Positions 26,001 through 35,470 of a DNA stretch of 64,000 nt are shown piece after piece. The position numbers were made by a program, and so were the translations under genes. The notes beneath the pieces are model-generated. The model searched no databases. It was not told the origin of the DNA and worked only from the letters and a program-made list of their open reading frames with translations. Numbering within the stretch: the first letter of the stretch is position 1; the number at the start of each line of letters is the position of its first letter. Source of the DNA: Sipunculus nudus. Lineage: Eukaryota; Annelida; Sipuncula; Golfingiida; Sipunculidae. The DNA is taken from assembly GCA_026874595.1 (NCBI GenBank), contig CM049314.1, positions 67,009,300 to 67,073,299 on the forward strand, read 5' to 3'.

Positions 26001-29000
26001 CGGCCCCGACACTTGACCGGAAGAGACTCCCTAGTAACGATGTAAAGAAAAAATCCACTTCCGGGAAAAATGAGCCCGGTCAGAAAAACAATAACTTAGT
26101 ATCAGAAACGAACAGAAACGTGTCAGGTAAAGGGAAACCTAATACATGAGTACTTTCAATTTCAATTGATGTGTGCTGATAGTTTCGTTGCAGAGGTGTA
26201 AACAAATGTAAATTATCCCATGTTTAACGTTTCCAGTATTCACATTAGAATGACATGTTGACATATTAACTATTTTATATATTATTGTACAATAGTGTAT
26301 ATGTATATAGGCATCAGAAAGGTCAACACTTGTAAGCTGGATTGGTCCCATTTATATTTATGGTAAAATATACCTATTTTGTAATGTTATCTACCTTTCA
26401 ACATGGTGATGTGTTATCTTTATAACGTTATAATAATTTTGTATCCTCATGGACTAACGACAAGTATGTGGTAATTATAATTATTCTTATATATGGGTTA
26501 TCAATGTCATATGAACGACCCAAACCATACATAATCCACTTTCAGTATTACTTGAAGTATATAGAACATTTGGATTTCAATATAGAATCCTGCTTTGAAC
26601 CACTGGAATATCTAAATTTATGTAATTTTGAAATGACTGAACGATAAATCTGGATAAAGTTTAATTTTGCCAAATTCTGGTCCTACGCCACTGCTATGGA
26701 CTAACTGCTATTAGTATTGCTCAGACGCAGTGCGCGTGTGTACGACAATCGGAGAAATAAATACAGTGAAGAATAAATACTGAGATGAATAAATACACAC
26801 ACACATATCAATAGGGAACTAGCGTTTTCCAGCTAGGAAGGGTACTAAATACAATATACTTAATCGAAATATGTCATCAATATCTAGTGTATTGCATTTC
26901 AATATATATAAAAGCTCGCTGTGATATTTTCATTATCTGTTCTTTCTTTGATTATATGTTTGTAAATCTAAATAAATTAATGAAATGAGTACTTTTGTAT
27001 ATATTTATATTTCACTTAACTCATTTTCACATACAATATATGATTTTATTTTGTCGTGTGCCTTAAGCGTGGATACGGTAGAAATGATCGAAGCTAGTTT
27101 GGGAGAGGCGGATTTTATATTTACATTTTACTCTTCACATATAAAATATGGGTTGTACATCATGGGAAAATAGGTCAAAGCTGTCGAAGTCAATTTCTTA
27201 CAATGTCTCTACGACAGTCGTAAGATGCTGGTTTAAAGTCGCGGAATCACTATGACAGTCGCAAATAGTGCGTGTGATTTTGGATAATTTCTAGGACGGC
27301 CATGGGTGTTATGTCACAAACAGCCTACGATTTTGAGAGTTGTACGATTTCGATGTTTTTAATGGTTGTGAGAAAATTGGTCTTTGCTGTCTATTTTTAA
27401 TCGTACGCTCTTCCTACGACAGTCGTATGAGGTCCCTACGATTGTCGTAATGCAAAAAAAAAAATCCATAATTTTCTGTCGCAGACCTGTCGCATATGTG
27501 TTGTGCGGTGTATGTGACTTAGGCTTGAGACGTACCCACGGCGGTCATAAGAATGACCCACGACGGAAGAACATTCGTAGGATCGTCATAGGTAGAACGT
27601 GCGGCAATCGTTTGGCGGTCGTAAGAAAGTCCTACGATTCTTAGGGCCTCAGATAAACAAAATATCGTACGGAAGTCATAGATTTATCGTAACACTGTCC
27701 TAAGGCATCGTACTACAGACCTAAGAGATCGGCATGACATAAAGAATAACCTACGACGCTAAAAAAATGGAACATGTTCAAAATTCTACGACAAGGGTCT
27801 ACGACATTTTTTTCCGTCGCAAAACACCTGAATTTCGTACGTCACACCCACGACTATCCTAGGAAATTTCCCTAATTTTCTGTCGTAGATCTGTCGTATA
27901 TGTGTTGTGCGATATATGGGACTTAGGCTTTACAGAAAATCGATGATTCTGAAGGCCTCTGATCACACTGTGCAGACTCGGACTCACAAGAGTACGACTC
28001 TATTGTTTAGGATTTATTGGAGTCAAAATCTGACCCCGATAATGCACCAGGGCTTCGTATTACAACAACGGCGTAGTTATAAATGTAGAGATATAAAAGA
28101 AGAGGAAAATTTTGTCCGTTCAAATGTGTTTGATATGAATTGTTTCAAGGCAAATTACCTACTTATTGGTGTTTTTATTGTGGCTAGGACTAATTACGGA
28201 ATAAATAATATTTGGAAATCACGTGCATGTTAAATATAAACAGAAGTTCTTTCCTTGAAATGTGAACAGTTTGTATTTTAAAGTTTGACAGCTGAGACAA
28301 GTAATCCCGCTGTCCCACAATGCCCAACAGAAAAGATTCGTTTCGAGTTGAAACTCTGGAGGAAAGATGGCCTCTGATTAAAAAAAAATTGGAAAAAGGT
28401 TAAAAAAAATCACTGAACATGTTTTTTTTTTACTTTCCGACAGGAGTCTACAACAGCTTTTTCCGTTATTTACAACCATATGTACGACACATCCACGACT
28501 GTCCAAGGAATTTCCACATTTTTCTTAGCCGGGACTAAACGACTTAGTAGGAATTTATATTGTGCTGATAAGCCTAACTTGAGTCGCGATACAAGCCATA
28601 ATGGGCAATGCACTGCGATGGTTTCGCATCCTAATGCATTGATATGGTTAACAGCCGATAATTTTAACATTACGCTACGAATGATGAATTAAAACAAAAG
28701 AATACAAATAAACTCACAATCCGACAGAAAATTCGTCTATACTTGGTAAAGAGTCATTTCCTGTACCGCATTCAAGTTGGCTACCGTCCAGTAACCTCTG
28801 CGCGCCATTCTTGTAATAATCCGCGCAGAAATTCAATAAACATGCAGAGGGATTTACCGATATTCTGACTTAAAATGGAAATTTTCTCGCACATGGTAGG
28901 CGTTGTTAGGAAGCATACTAAAACGGTAATGAATTGTCGAGTATATGACAAGTGACTGCGTTCTTGTAGACCATAAGGCGTCAAAAATGACAAAAACATT

Positions 29001-31346
29001 TGAACCTTACATTGCATGATGTAAAAGACACTCAGACGCAACTACGCTGGTCATAGTCATGATGCTATAATTTCCGTATACCTGCATGGTGTGCGACTTA
29101 TGTGGAGGCCCTGTTATGCACAGACACGTTACATTCGTGATGTTCTGTCACACGTATGTGTCTTTGTTTGCGTGTGTCTGTGTGCTTTGCACAATGGCTC
29201 CAGTAAGAGGATATATGAACCAACTGTTTCATGAAAGATCAAGTTGTCGTATGTTTCAAGAATTTGCAAACTTTGAGGTAAATAACTATAAATGGACTTA
29301 AGGACAGCGCTTGTTATGATAACACAGCGAAAGCCTATAGATATCATGGAATTTAGCCATACAGTTACAGATTTTACCACTGTATACATACTGCCCAGTT
29401 ATTTACAAATTATGGTTAACTAATTAAGTATTCGAATACTTGAGTCCCAGTAATCTCGACCCAATACTCAAATACGTTTCCAGAAATGCTGTACCGATAT
29501 ATATACTTGTCATTATATATGTTGAAAATATTTAGTTAAATATGTAGTTATGTTGATTAGGCCCGCGAACGTTTCTTTAAAAATATTCTTTTAAAATTTC
29601 TTTTAAATGACCTAATTCTATTACCTTCTCATGCTCATCGCCTCCGCACGGGGGTATGCGTTTATTCCCGTTCGTGTACGTGTATCTGTGTGTGTTTTTT
29701 GCTTGTTTACAATATGCAATCATCAATGGAATATCATAAAATGTTCAGTATATATCCAGAACAAGGCAAGAAAGAATCGATAACAGTTTGTTTTGAATTC
29801 AGCATCTTCTCCGGATGGATTCTGGAGGTTCATCAAGGAATATTCACAAATGCACGAATTTATGATTATTGGCCAAGAAATAGTGTCCCACCTCATCATT
29901 GTTGCCAAGCCACCTGCCCAGGTCACGGTCGAGTCTCCGGCAACACAGAGTGGCAGTGTCCATTGTGTTCGCATAGGGTTTTGGAAACTTATGCTTCAAT
30001 GGCAGAGGCATGTATCCATTGGGATGCACATTTCTATTTTTTATTTTAAACATCTCTGGATCTTCAGTTGGAATTTATGCCTCAAATCATCTAAAGATTT
30101 AATAAAGGTAGCATAGAACTGGACTATTTTTTCACATAAATTTAAACACGAATTCAAGCATATTACTGTATTCTTTCTGAAAGCTCATTTTTTTTGTTAT
30201 TCAAGGAAGCCCCCACCCCCCGAAACAAAGTAAGTTCTTAGATGTTTCTGATGGATTTGTTTTTTTGTGAAACGGGTTGTTGGTGATCACTTTTACCGTT
30301 AAGCCGAAGTTAATATATATTAGTGATTACACATCCAAAGAGCTTGAAGGATAACTAAGTTTAAGTTTAAGTTTTATAATATTATAACACCATTAGAGCC
30401 AACATACAAAACGTTTGTAAAACATAATAAAATGGCCCATAGAGCATGACATAATGTTATAAAAAATGAGTATATATCGGGCATTTTTTTCAGTATTATT
30501 AATATTTGTAACTATAGTAATATTCTAAAGAGTATCGGTTAAAAGAATGAAACCATAAAGAAGTTAATCGGGTTTGATATCTATGCTTTTTAAATATTTT
30601 TGTTTTGTGTCACAATTTCGGAAACTTTGTCTTTTTAATCACTGAATTTCTTAATGCTGTCACTAGCAACAAAATAAAAGAACTCTCACAGTAAGCAAAG
30701 TGAAATAATACAAAAGACAACCAAAATGCAATAAAAATAGTTGTAAGAAGCATTTTTTAAACATTTAACAATACTTAAAATCACATTAGGTAGCGATGTT
30801 TCGTCCTATATATATATATATATATTAACAAAACATTATAGAACACATCACGTACGGTACAAGTAAAGTACATAAAGTATGTGGAGATTTAGTATGTTTG
30901 GATTAATGTTGTATTTCTATGTAAATTCATAATCTTCACCAAAATGAAACAAGACACAAGCAATACGATTAGAAAGAAATTAATGAATAATATAATGATG
31001 TAATATGCTCTCTCGATACAATAAGTGCAAAGCAAAAATACAAATGATAAACATAAATTTACACATATTTACACTGGATGGAAAGACTAATTATTTTTAT
31101 CATGTGAAACGTTTTGTGTCTATTATAAACTTTGGAACCAAGCTGCTCACAGTTGTTCTTGACACATCAGAGGGTATAACCATCATATAGATAAGAAAAT
31201 CTATTAGTTTTTTATCTGGTTCCTGTTTACTCCTGGAACCAATGGAAATATAAGGTCCTTATTCTAGTTTCTAACGATCTAAATAAGATCTGATACCTAT
31301 AAACAGGTTAAATATAGCCAGTTAAAACATATTATCGAGCATCCAG

Positions 31347-31385
<39 letters not shown>

Positions 31386-31995
31386 TTCTAACCATCTTGC
31401 AAACCTCTCAATAGATGGCGCTGTCACACACACACAAAACAAATTTCATGCAAAACGTTCTTTCTGAGAATTGCAAGAAACTTCCCCAGCATAGTTTTCC
31501 CAGTTTTTGTTTAATGCTTTAATAATGCTTTAACAGCTTTTCGTTTATGAGGACCCGTTTGTAAGTCCTCGCAGAGAAAAGTCCTCGCGCGTTTGGTGTG
31601 CAGTCAATATCGTGCCCTAATAAGTACGGTTATACAAACACACACACAATATAAGCTAATTTTGACTATCTTGATAAGAATACACACATATGTGGGTATG
31701 GTCCATAATCAATTACCATCCCGATATACGCAGGGTCACCTGTCATTTCTTACATTTCTATTTTTTATTTGCATTTGTATGTGTCCGGAAGAAAAATGAA
31801 TTTATTTAAAGCTATTTAGCCCGTGAGTTCATTTGTTAAGACTGATGTTCAGTTCATTCTGTTTCAAGTACTGGCGTATTTTTCTGAGCATTTTTCGCAT
31901 CGGCCACATGACACCACGTGACACATACAAGCGTCAAACAGCTGATAATTAGTCGTTTTCTCCTTTCAGATGAAGATTTATGCCTGGAAACCTGA
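3313..31995 (+). CDS. ROCO-family (LRR-Roc-COR, MFHAS1-like) protein, whole gene model
   Basis: Seven coding exons join in frame: 3313-3331, 10476-12202, 13650-13766, 14377-15478, 15950-16117, 17020-17469 and 31970-31995, giving about 1202 residues. A second copy of exon 6 (25677-26126) could be added in frame for about 1352. Domains in order are: basic N-terminus, 9-10 leucine-rich repeats (about 89-336), Roc GTPase (P-loop GPEGAGKTS at about 375-383, DFSG at 461-464, THAD at 521-524), COR (about 583-988), a CxxC...CxxC element (about 989-1044) and a charged coiled-coil/disordered tail. No kinase domain is seen, which matches MFHAS1-type rather than LRRK-type ROCO proteins. Members of this family are GTP-binding signalling scaffolds; MFHAS1 is tied to Toll-like receptor signalling. 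Exons 2-6 are well supported. The first and last exons rest on phase, splice sites, Kozak context and poly(A) signal. Confidence 0.82.
4926..4992. repeat. (TA)n microsatellite
   Basis: About 66 bp of uninterrupted TA dinucleotides in intron 1 of the ROCO gene. A shorter TA tract running into (GT)n follows at about 5143-5182. Confidence 0.95.
5949..6261. repeat. Two (TA)n tracts bracketing a MITE
   Basis: TA dinucleotide tracts at about 5949-6012 and 6200-6261 flank the element at 6013-6199. The element recognises TA as target, so it seems to have inserted into a pre-existing TA tract. Confidence 0.9.
6013..6199. mobile_element. pogo/Tigger-like MITE with 24-bp terminal inverted repeats
   Basis: The two ends are perfect inverted repeats over about 24 bp, beginning ACAGTGAAACCTCG and continuing with TTGTGTCGAA, with TA at both outer flanks. 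The 187-bp element has no coding capacity. The 'CAGTnnAACCTCG' end and the TA target are typical of pogo/Tigger members of the Tc1/mariner superfamily. Related ends occur at about 16144 (and its duplicate near 24800), 43850 and 62785. Confidence 0.8.
9700..10122 (+). pseudogene. Interrupted open frame of unknown origin in ROCO intron 1
   Basis: One reading frame stays open over about 140 codons with a single stop (TAG at 9907-9909) between two open parts of 69 and 62 codons. The composition looks more protein-like than the surrounding AT-rich DNA. I recognise no domain, and I see no clean splice sites placing it in the ROCO gene. It may be a decayed gene or transposon fragment, or chance. Confidence 0.2.
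10476..12202 (+). CDS. ROCO gene exon 2: leucine-rich repeats and Roc GTPase
   Basis: This large exon (1727 bp) starts after TTTTTTTTCAG and ends at AAG|GTAAAA in phase 0. It encodes model residues 7-582. A basic, Ser-rich N-terminal stretch (RRRKRKSSSK) precedes 9-10 leucine-rich repeats with LxxLxLxxNxL spacing. The Roc domain follows: P-loop GPEGAGKTS (G1), T402 in EATIGVD (G2), DFSG (G3) and GTHAD (G4). Between G2 and G3 lies an acidic, Pro-rich insert of about 38 residues (model 415-452) that is longer than the usual switch region. All GTP-binding residues look intact, so it should bind nucleotide. Confidence 0.95.
12300..12615 (-). mobile_element. 5'-truncated tRNA-derived SINE
   Basis: This segment matches the SINE at about 33850-34190 over its body (shared 'gagttccatt', 'attgctggrtca' and 'cccattaagcctr.agagc' blocks). 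A B-box-like GTTCAAATC lies at its minus-strand 5' end, but the A-box part of the tRNA head is missing. It lies in intron 2 of the ROCO gene. Confidence 0.6.
12768..12995. mobile_element. MITE-like dispersed repeat, copy A
   Basis: This sequence matches 46384-46650 over about 220 bp (shared 'ctaaaggta', 'gggccagaaaa', 'cacaggctg', 'acaaattcaa', 'agggcatct', 'gcagcaagtcag'). The better-preserved copy at 46.4 kb begins near TTAAAGGGGCC and ends near GGGTACCTTTAA, so short terminal inverted repeats AAAGGTRCC are likely. It has no coding potential. Confidence 0.55.
13650..13766 (+). CDS. ROCO gene exon 3: end of Roc / start of COR
   Basis: This exon of 39 codons lies between the acceptor TGTTGTAG and the donor CAG|GTAAGT, with phase 0 at both ends. 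It encodes VQCTIFERVLPFSSANLKGS and on to NQEIFPQ. The 'RVLPFSS' strand and the following helix are typical of the last part of Roc domains, where 'V.PvSs' carries the G5-like position. It joins exons 2 and 4 without a frame break. Confidence 0.85.
14377..15478 (+). CDS. ROCO gene exon 4: COR dimerisation domain
   Basis: The exon starts after ATATGTTGCAG and ends AAAG|GTAAGA in phase 1, giving 367 codons (model 622-988). The COR hallmark is clear: a helix ending LHDVGKVVWY, followed by LKDYVFLRPPWLTDLMKAFF, then the 'winged' part. In known ROCO proteins COR controls dimerisation and GTPase activity of Roc. About 72 residues (model 787-858) form a Ser/Lys/Glu-rich insert with SEKSEKSEKS repeats inside COR, probably a disordered loop. 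The exon continues with the second COR half (ITWMLPVDPPEGF to RDIEDLVAG). Confidence 0.95.
15950..16117 (+). CDS. ROCO gene exon 5: CxxC...CxxC element
   Basis: The exon lies between the acceptor GTATGACAG and the donor CCAGA|GTACGT, phase 1 on both sides. It encodes ARVVRSMECPFCHSLSF through LKLCEVCKKEVKTCYL. Two CxxC pairs spaced about 30 residues apart suggest a small zinc ribbon, and this is inference from spacing alone. The left breakpoint of the 7-8 kb segmental duplication falls inside this exon at about 16102, so only its last 16 bp are present in copy 2. Confidence 0.85.
17020..17469 (+). CDS. ROCO gene exon 6 (copy 1): charged coiled coil and disordered tail
   Basis: The exon lies between the acceptor CTTGTAG and the donor TCAG|GTAAAG, phase 1-1, about 150 codons. 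It begins with a short, strongly charged helix (EEFLRQRLLKREELERRELE), a good coiled-coil candidate. Then comes a Lys/Ser/Pro-rich region without predicted fold. It joins exon 5 in frame. The identical phase at both ends means it can be skipped, used once or used together with its copy at 25677-26126 without breaking the frame. Confidence 0.85.
17470..23880 (+). other. ROCO intron sequence in duplication copy 1
   Basis: I could not support any exon here. The stretch holds a TACGAC-rich dispersed element (about 18525-19285), (TA)n at 22170-22220, (CA)n tracts at 22743-22762 and 23012-23042, and a C-run near 23061-23074. Two short open frames with Cys pairs (20435-20677 and 21162-21410) are retained in both copies but show substitutions in all frames. 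Confidence 0.5.
18525..19285. repeat. TACGAC-rich dispersed element, copy 1
   Basis: About 0.75 kb is packed with the motif (T)ACGAC and its complement GTCGT(A), often as short palindromes such as TACGACAGTCGTA. The same element is at 27180-27935 (by the segmental duplication) and, independently, at about 32975-33610. It ends near 'tgtgttgtgcgatatatgggactta'-like sequence in all three. The origin is unknown; a non-autonomous DNA transposon is likely. Confidence 0.7.
23881..24758. repeat. About 2.2 tandem copies of a ~385-bp repeat at the duplication junction
   Basis: Units start 'agaattgctaaa' at about 23909, 24281 and 24679; the third is cut at about 24755. Each carries 'acatggccggtcagcaca' and 'ggatgctattcaatcatg'. 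The array sits exactly between the two copies of the segmental duplication and replaces the ROCO terminal exon expected at 23881. It has no evident coding potential. Confidence 0.85.
25677..26126 (+). CDS. ROCO gene exon 6 copy 2: duplicated coiled-coil cassette
   Basis: This is a near-identical copy of exon 6 with intact acceptor (CTTGTAG), donor (TCAG|GTAAAG) and open frame, phase 1-1. Visible residue differences include Lys to Thr, Ala to Pro and Ser-Ile to Leu-Val. Because the only good terminal exon is downstream, this copy is nearest to it and may be the form that is spliced, alone or after copy 1. Its use is inference and needs transcript data. Confidence 0.6.
26127..31969 (+). other. 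Last intron of the ROCO gene (duplication copy 2)
   Basis: No further supportable exon. It repeats the content of copy 1: the TACGAC-rich element at about 27180-27935, a (CA)n tract at about 31351-31382 and short Cys-containing open frames at about 29086-29301 and 29800-30049. It ends in a pyrimidine tract and CAG. Confidence 0.5.
27180..27935. repeat. TACGAC-rich dispersed element, copy 2 (by duplication)
   Basis: This is the same element as at 18525-19285, carried along in the segmental duplication. Confidence 0.7.
31970..31995 (+). CDS. ROCO gene terminal exon 7
   Basis: The acceptor CTCCTTTCAG is followed by 26 bp that complete a phase 1 codon and encode DEDLCLET, then TGA. An AATAAA follows 41 bp downstream. 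Copy 1 of the duplication has a similar acceptor but this exon is gone. The very short, acidic tail is plausible but rests only on phase, splice signal and poly(A) signal. Confidence 0.55.
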
Positions 31996-32035
31996 ATAAT
32001 ATTTCGGTTAGAATATAACAATTAATTATGTTTTT

Positions 32036-32041
32036 AATAAA
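32036..32041 (+). terminator. Poly(A) signal AATAAA of the ROCO gene
   Basis: A canonical AATAAA lies 41 bp after the predicted stop codon and is the first one seen after it. Confidence 0.55.
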
Positions 32042-32974
32042 TTTAATGTGGGATAGGACCCCTCTCTAAAATAATTGTCTTGGCGGCCTTTCTTCACGCC
32101 TAATTTTGTTTCCACTTTAAATGTCACTTTTTATCACATCAAGGCATTATTGTATTTTTCGGTGATATGGTAAGATGCATGTTGAGTGTTACAGACATGG
32201 CGATGCTTCCTTACGGGAACTCTCTTCAATTAACTTTCAGACTCATAGTTTGATAGGTTTGAGAACGCACTTGTCATAATGGAGGCGGGGGCATCCCCAT
32301 TTCACATCATAAAGTGGAATCCCCTGTGCGTTTACCGGATGTGTTAATCGCAAATTAGAGCAGACTTCAATATCTGCCACCAGCAGCTGATAATCGTGGC
32401 CGGGGGGGGGGGGGGGGGGGGGGTTGTGTCATGTTCAACTGAAATAAAAGTCTCTAATATTGTTCAGACGTATCCGATGACCGGATGCGATAATCGCTGG
32501 TATGTGCTACCAGCTTCACGGCCTATGTTTCGCGCATGCGTATATTTCTTTTGTGTAATATTGTGAACCAAGTTACGCCAAAGGGTTGTGCTATTGTTTA
32601 GTAAGAAAAGTGTTTCTTAGCCGTACCTCATAGGTTAAGAAAAGCTTTTGATCAACATATAGTAACATGATATATTTATTGTTTATATAGGTACACAGCT
32701 TTGTCTAGTTGAGTCCTTCTCACATCACACAATTACAGTCCTGCTCAACATTTTTAAGGGATAGATGGCGCCACCAGCTTCACAGTTGATTCGTCTAAGA
32801 CCGAAGCTCAGCAAGCTCCTGGATAGACAAGGTATGAATTTTATTTATAATGACACAAATGATAAGGAGAAAACATGCCCTCGTCAGAGTGGAAATATCG
32901 GGGGATGCTACGGCATGTCAAACGTCCTCCGTACGTGCTCAAACCTGTTAACAGGTATTCAACAGGGCTACGAC

Positions 32975-33610
32975 AGATGGAACCGTCGTAGGTTTGGTAG
33001 AGGCTTTATTTTTAATAATTTCGTGGAAGCGTTCACACAGAAACTAAATGTTGTACGACAGTCGTGGAATATTGGTCAGGGCTGTCAAAGTCTAATCGTG
33101 CGCTCTTCCTACGACAGTCGTATGAGGTCCCTACGATCGACGTAATACAAAAGACAAATTTCCACAAATTTCTGTTGTAGACCTGTCGTATATGCGTTGT
33201 GCGATTAATATGACAAACCTACGACCGTCGCATGAATGACTTACAAAGGTAGAACATTAATAAAACCGTCATAGATAGAGCGTGCGTCAATTGTTAGGCT
33301 GTCGTATGAAAGTCCTACGATTCATAGGGCCTCGGATTACCAAATAATCGTACGAAAGTCGTAGGTTTATCGTAACACAGTCGTAAGGCATCGTACAACA
33401 GGCCTTCGAGATTGAGAAGCATAACCTGCGACGCTGAAAATTTTTGAACATTTTCAAAATTCTACAAAAATGGTCTACGACAGTTTTTTTCTTCGCAAAA
33501 TACCTGACTTTCGTAGGAAACACCCACGACTATCCTAGGGACTGCCCCAATTTTCTGTCGTAGACCTGTCGTATATGTGTTGTGCGGTGTATGTGACTTA
33601 GGTTTTATGG
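32975..33610. repeat. TACGAC-rich dispersed element, copy 3
   Basis: This segment shares blocks such as CGCTCTTCCTACGACAGTCG, 'tagacctgtcgtatatg' and 'catcgtac.acag.cct' with 18525-19285 but lies outside the segmental duplication, so it is an independent insertion of the same family. It is more diverged than copies 1 and 2 are from each other. Confidence 0.65.
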
Positions 33611-33849
33611 GCTGTCTGCAACCTCGAAATTTCGCAAGAGGGACTTGCCTGGCACGTGAGATTCTGCAATAAATTTGGACGCACAGATGCTGTAGAACCC
33701 CTCATCCTCTACCTCTACAACCTCCAAGGCCTCCATGGCACGCAACATTCGCAGGGGACGTACGATCCCAAAATTATAATTTTTTATTGTTAGATGCTTA
33801 CGCCTTAAATGTTTTTAAATGCTAGCTTAACTACAAGTAAATGTACATA

Positions 33850-34190
33850 TACAGAGTTCCATTCCGCTCGGACTACTTAACAGAGCATTATCACACGCTT
33901 CCTCTCATTTTATATCCTGGAGTAAACCATGCCCGGTGACCACTGCACCTGCCAGCCCTAGGAGAGTAATCGTCCCAATTGCTGGATCACACCACCGTGG
34001 AACCCCTGACAGGCGCTCTCCTTTTTGGTTGAAACACGGCCGTTGGGCACGGCCTTTCCATTAAGCCTGCAGAGCGCTCATCAGGGCGCCGGCCGAAGGG
34101 GAAAAATCTCACCGCTTCGGCTGAGATTAGAACTCATGATCTCCCGGCTTTGAGTCATGTACTTTACCCCTGAGCAACAGGAGCGATAGC
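33850..34190 (-). mobile_element. tRNA-derived SINE
   Basis: On the minus strand the element begins with a tRNA-like head (about 34190-34125) with an A-box-like TTGCTCAGGGG and a B-box-like GAGTTCTAATC, followed by a tRNA-unrelated body shared with 12300-12615. These are the internal RNA polymerase III promoter features expected of a SINE. Confidence 0.75.
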
Positions 34191-34755
34191 CTTTTACTAA
34201 TGTGATCGCAAATATTTTCATGCCAAATAGTCGCAGTCAATCGCCATAACCGCTTTTTTCTGTAACTGGTCGCGGTCGCAGGTGATACACATATCACTTA
34301 TGTAAAACTTATATGGAATAAGTACATAAAAAATAGAGAAAGTCTTTATTCAAGGTTAATTTAGAAATATTGTGTTTTGTCAAATGATTTTGTCAAATGG
34401 TTAGTCAAATTCATAGCCTCATATTTGGTGAACTATTGCTTAACATTAATGGACGATTTCTCGTCTGAGATAATTAAAGGTGTTACTATTTAGTTATTTT
34501 ACGAGATTGAAGTAGCTATTTAATCAGTATATTGAAACGCAAAGAATGACGTTACTAAAATGCATTGATCAATACATCTCTCTTAAACTTAGGCACGTTG
34601 ATATTTTCAGTAATAAATATTGTGAATGCTTTTATATTTACCCTTCCTTGACCGGTCTCGTTGCTATATCATGTCAGAAAAGTATTAACACTTAGCATTT
34701 CTCAAGGGGTATTAAGCTGACAGGATTACGTGGCCCCTTTTTTGGCTCTGGGCGT

Positions 34756-35166
34756 TTAACAAGCATTCTCACAAATTGAAGACTGCTTTACCCCACATAT
34801 TCTGTCATTCCATTTTAAAGCATGAACATGGGATATTTCAATGCAATCCTCTTCTCCATGATTGTTAGGTTCCCCTTTATCCCAGTCCTTGAAAACAACT
34901 GTGATCAGCTACCCTGCGCCATTTACCCTCAGATGATATGTCATAGCCTCCGATCCAGAAATCGGCTTTCAGAGGTCGTATAATTTGCTTCAAATGGTCG
35001 TTCTCACCTTTCGTTTCCACGGTTACAAGGTGTCCGCCCTTCTTCTGGCAGTTCATCATTGCCTGAATCCAAGTCAAAGGAGTACGCACGAGCAGGTAGC
35101 ACGAGGGCTTGATTGAAACTTGTCCGTGATGGTATCGGTAAGCGAAGCCCGCTTTGTTGCCAAAAG
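34756..35166 (-). pseudogene. C-type lectin exon 2 (carbohydrate-recognition domain)
   Basis: The exon starts after TTATTCAG. The first reading frame ends at a stop near 34877, and the second, offset by one base, runs from about 34908 to TAA at 34756-34758. The parts on both sides of the shift match consecutive parts of one C-type lectin domain, so a true intron is unlikely. Confidence 0.85.
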
Positions 35167-35214
35167 CTGAATAATGAAGCAGTAATTTAGCAAGTCTTTC
35201 ATTGCAATATATAA

Positions 35215-35470
35215 TAAGCCAAAAAAAAGTTATGGTTCTTTTTTTCAGAAATTAGTGCACGCAGGCGATTTTTTTTACCTTTGTGTATGTTTCGATAAAT
35301 CATCTGCTAAACAGGTAAAGCACTAAAAAAACAAAGGATATCTTATCAAATTGTATTATTTATCTTTTTGAAAGATTAAAATAAAAATATATTTTTTTTA
35401 TGCGATGGGTTAAAATTGAAGGCTGTGCCTGAGAAGTATACCTCTTTTTGGCCTTGTTACCTAATTTTTC
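35215..35470. mobile_element. MITE-like element, diverged copy in the lectin intron
   Basis: This is similar to the element at 36233-36534: starts 'agccaaaaaaaagttatggttct', ends 'cctgagaagtatacctctttttggcct', with shared 'tgtatgtttcgataaa' and 'gttaaaattga' in the middle. A G-run lies just beyond, near 35504-35521. Confidence 0.6.

Larger units (their letters stand above)
24759..31969 (+). repeat. Segmental tandem duplication, copy 2
   Basis: This is the direct repeat of 16102-23880. It begins with the last 16 bp of exon 5, so no usable exon 5 acceptor is present. It then carries the whole following intron, exon 6 and the rest. Relative to copy 1 it lacks about 420 bp near 31648 and has a shorter (TA)n tract at about 30808-30826. 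The small divergence suggests a recent event or ongoing gene conversion. Confidence 0.95.
31996..34755. other. Intergenic region between convergent ROCO and lectin genes
   Basis: After the ROCO 3' untranslated region this stretch holds a run of more than 20 G near 32402-32423, a third copy of the TACGAC-rich element (about 32975-33610) and a SINE (about 33850-34190). A minus-strand open fragment of about 50 codons (about 33605-33760) looks like an old transposon piece, but I cannot name it. No gene is supported. Confidence 0.5.

Noticed and set aside
32765-33145. Plus-strand open frame of 126 codons
   Set aside because: Its second half lies in the TACGAC-rich dispersed element, and the frame shows no domain or splice context. 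It follows the ROCO poly(A) signal and looks like chance.
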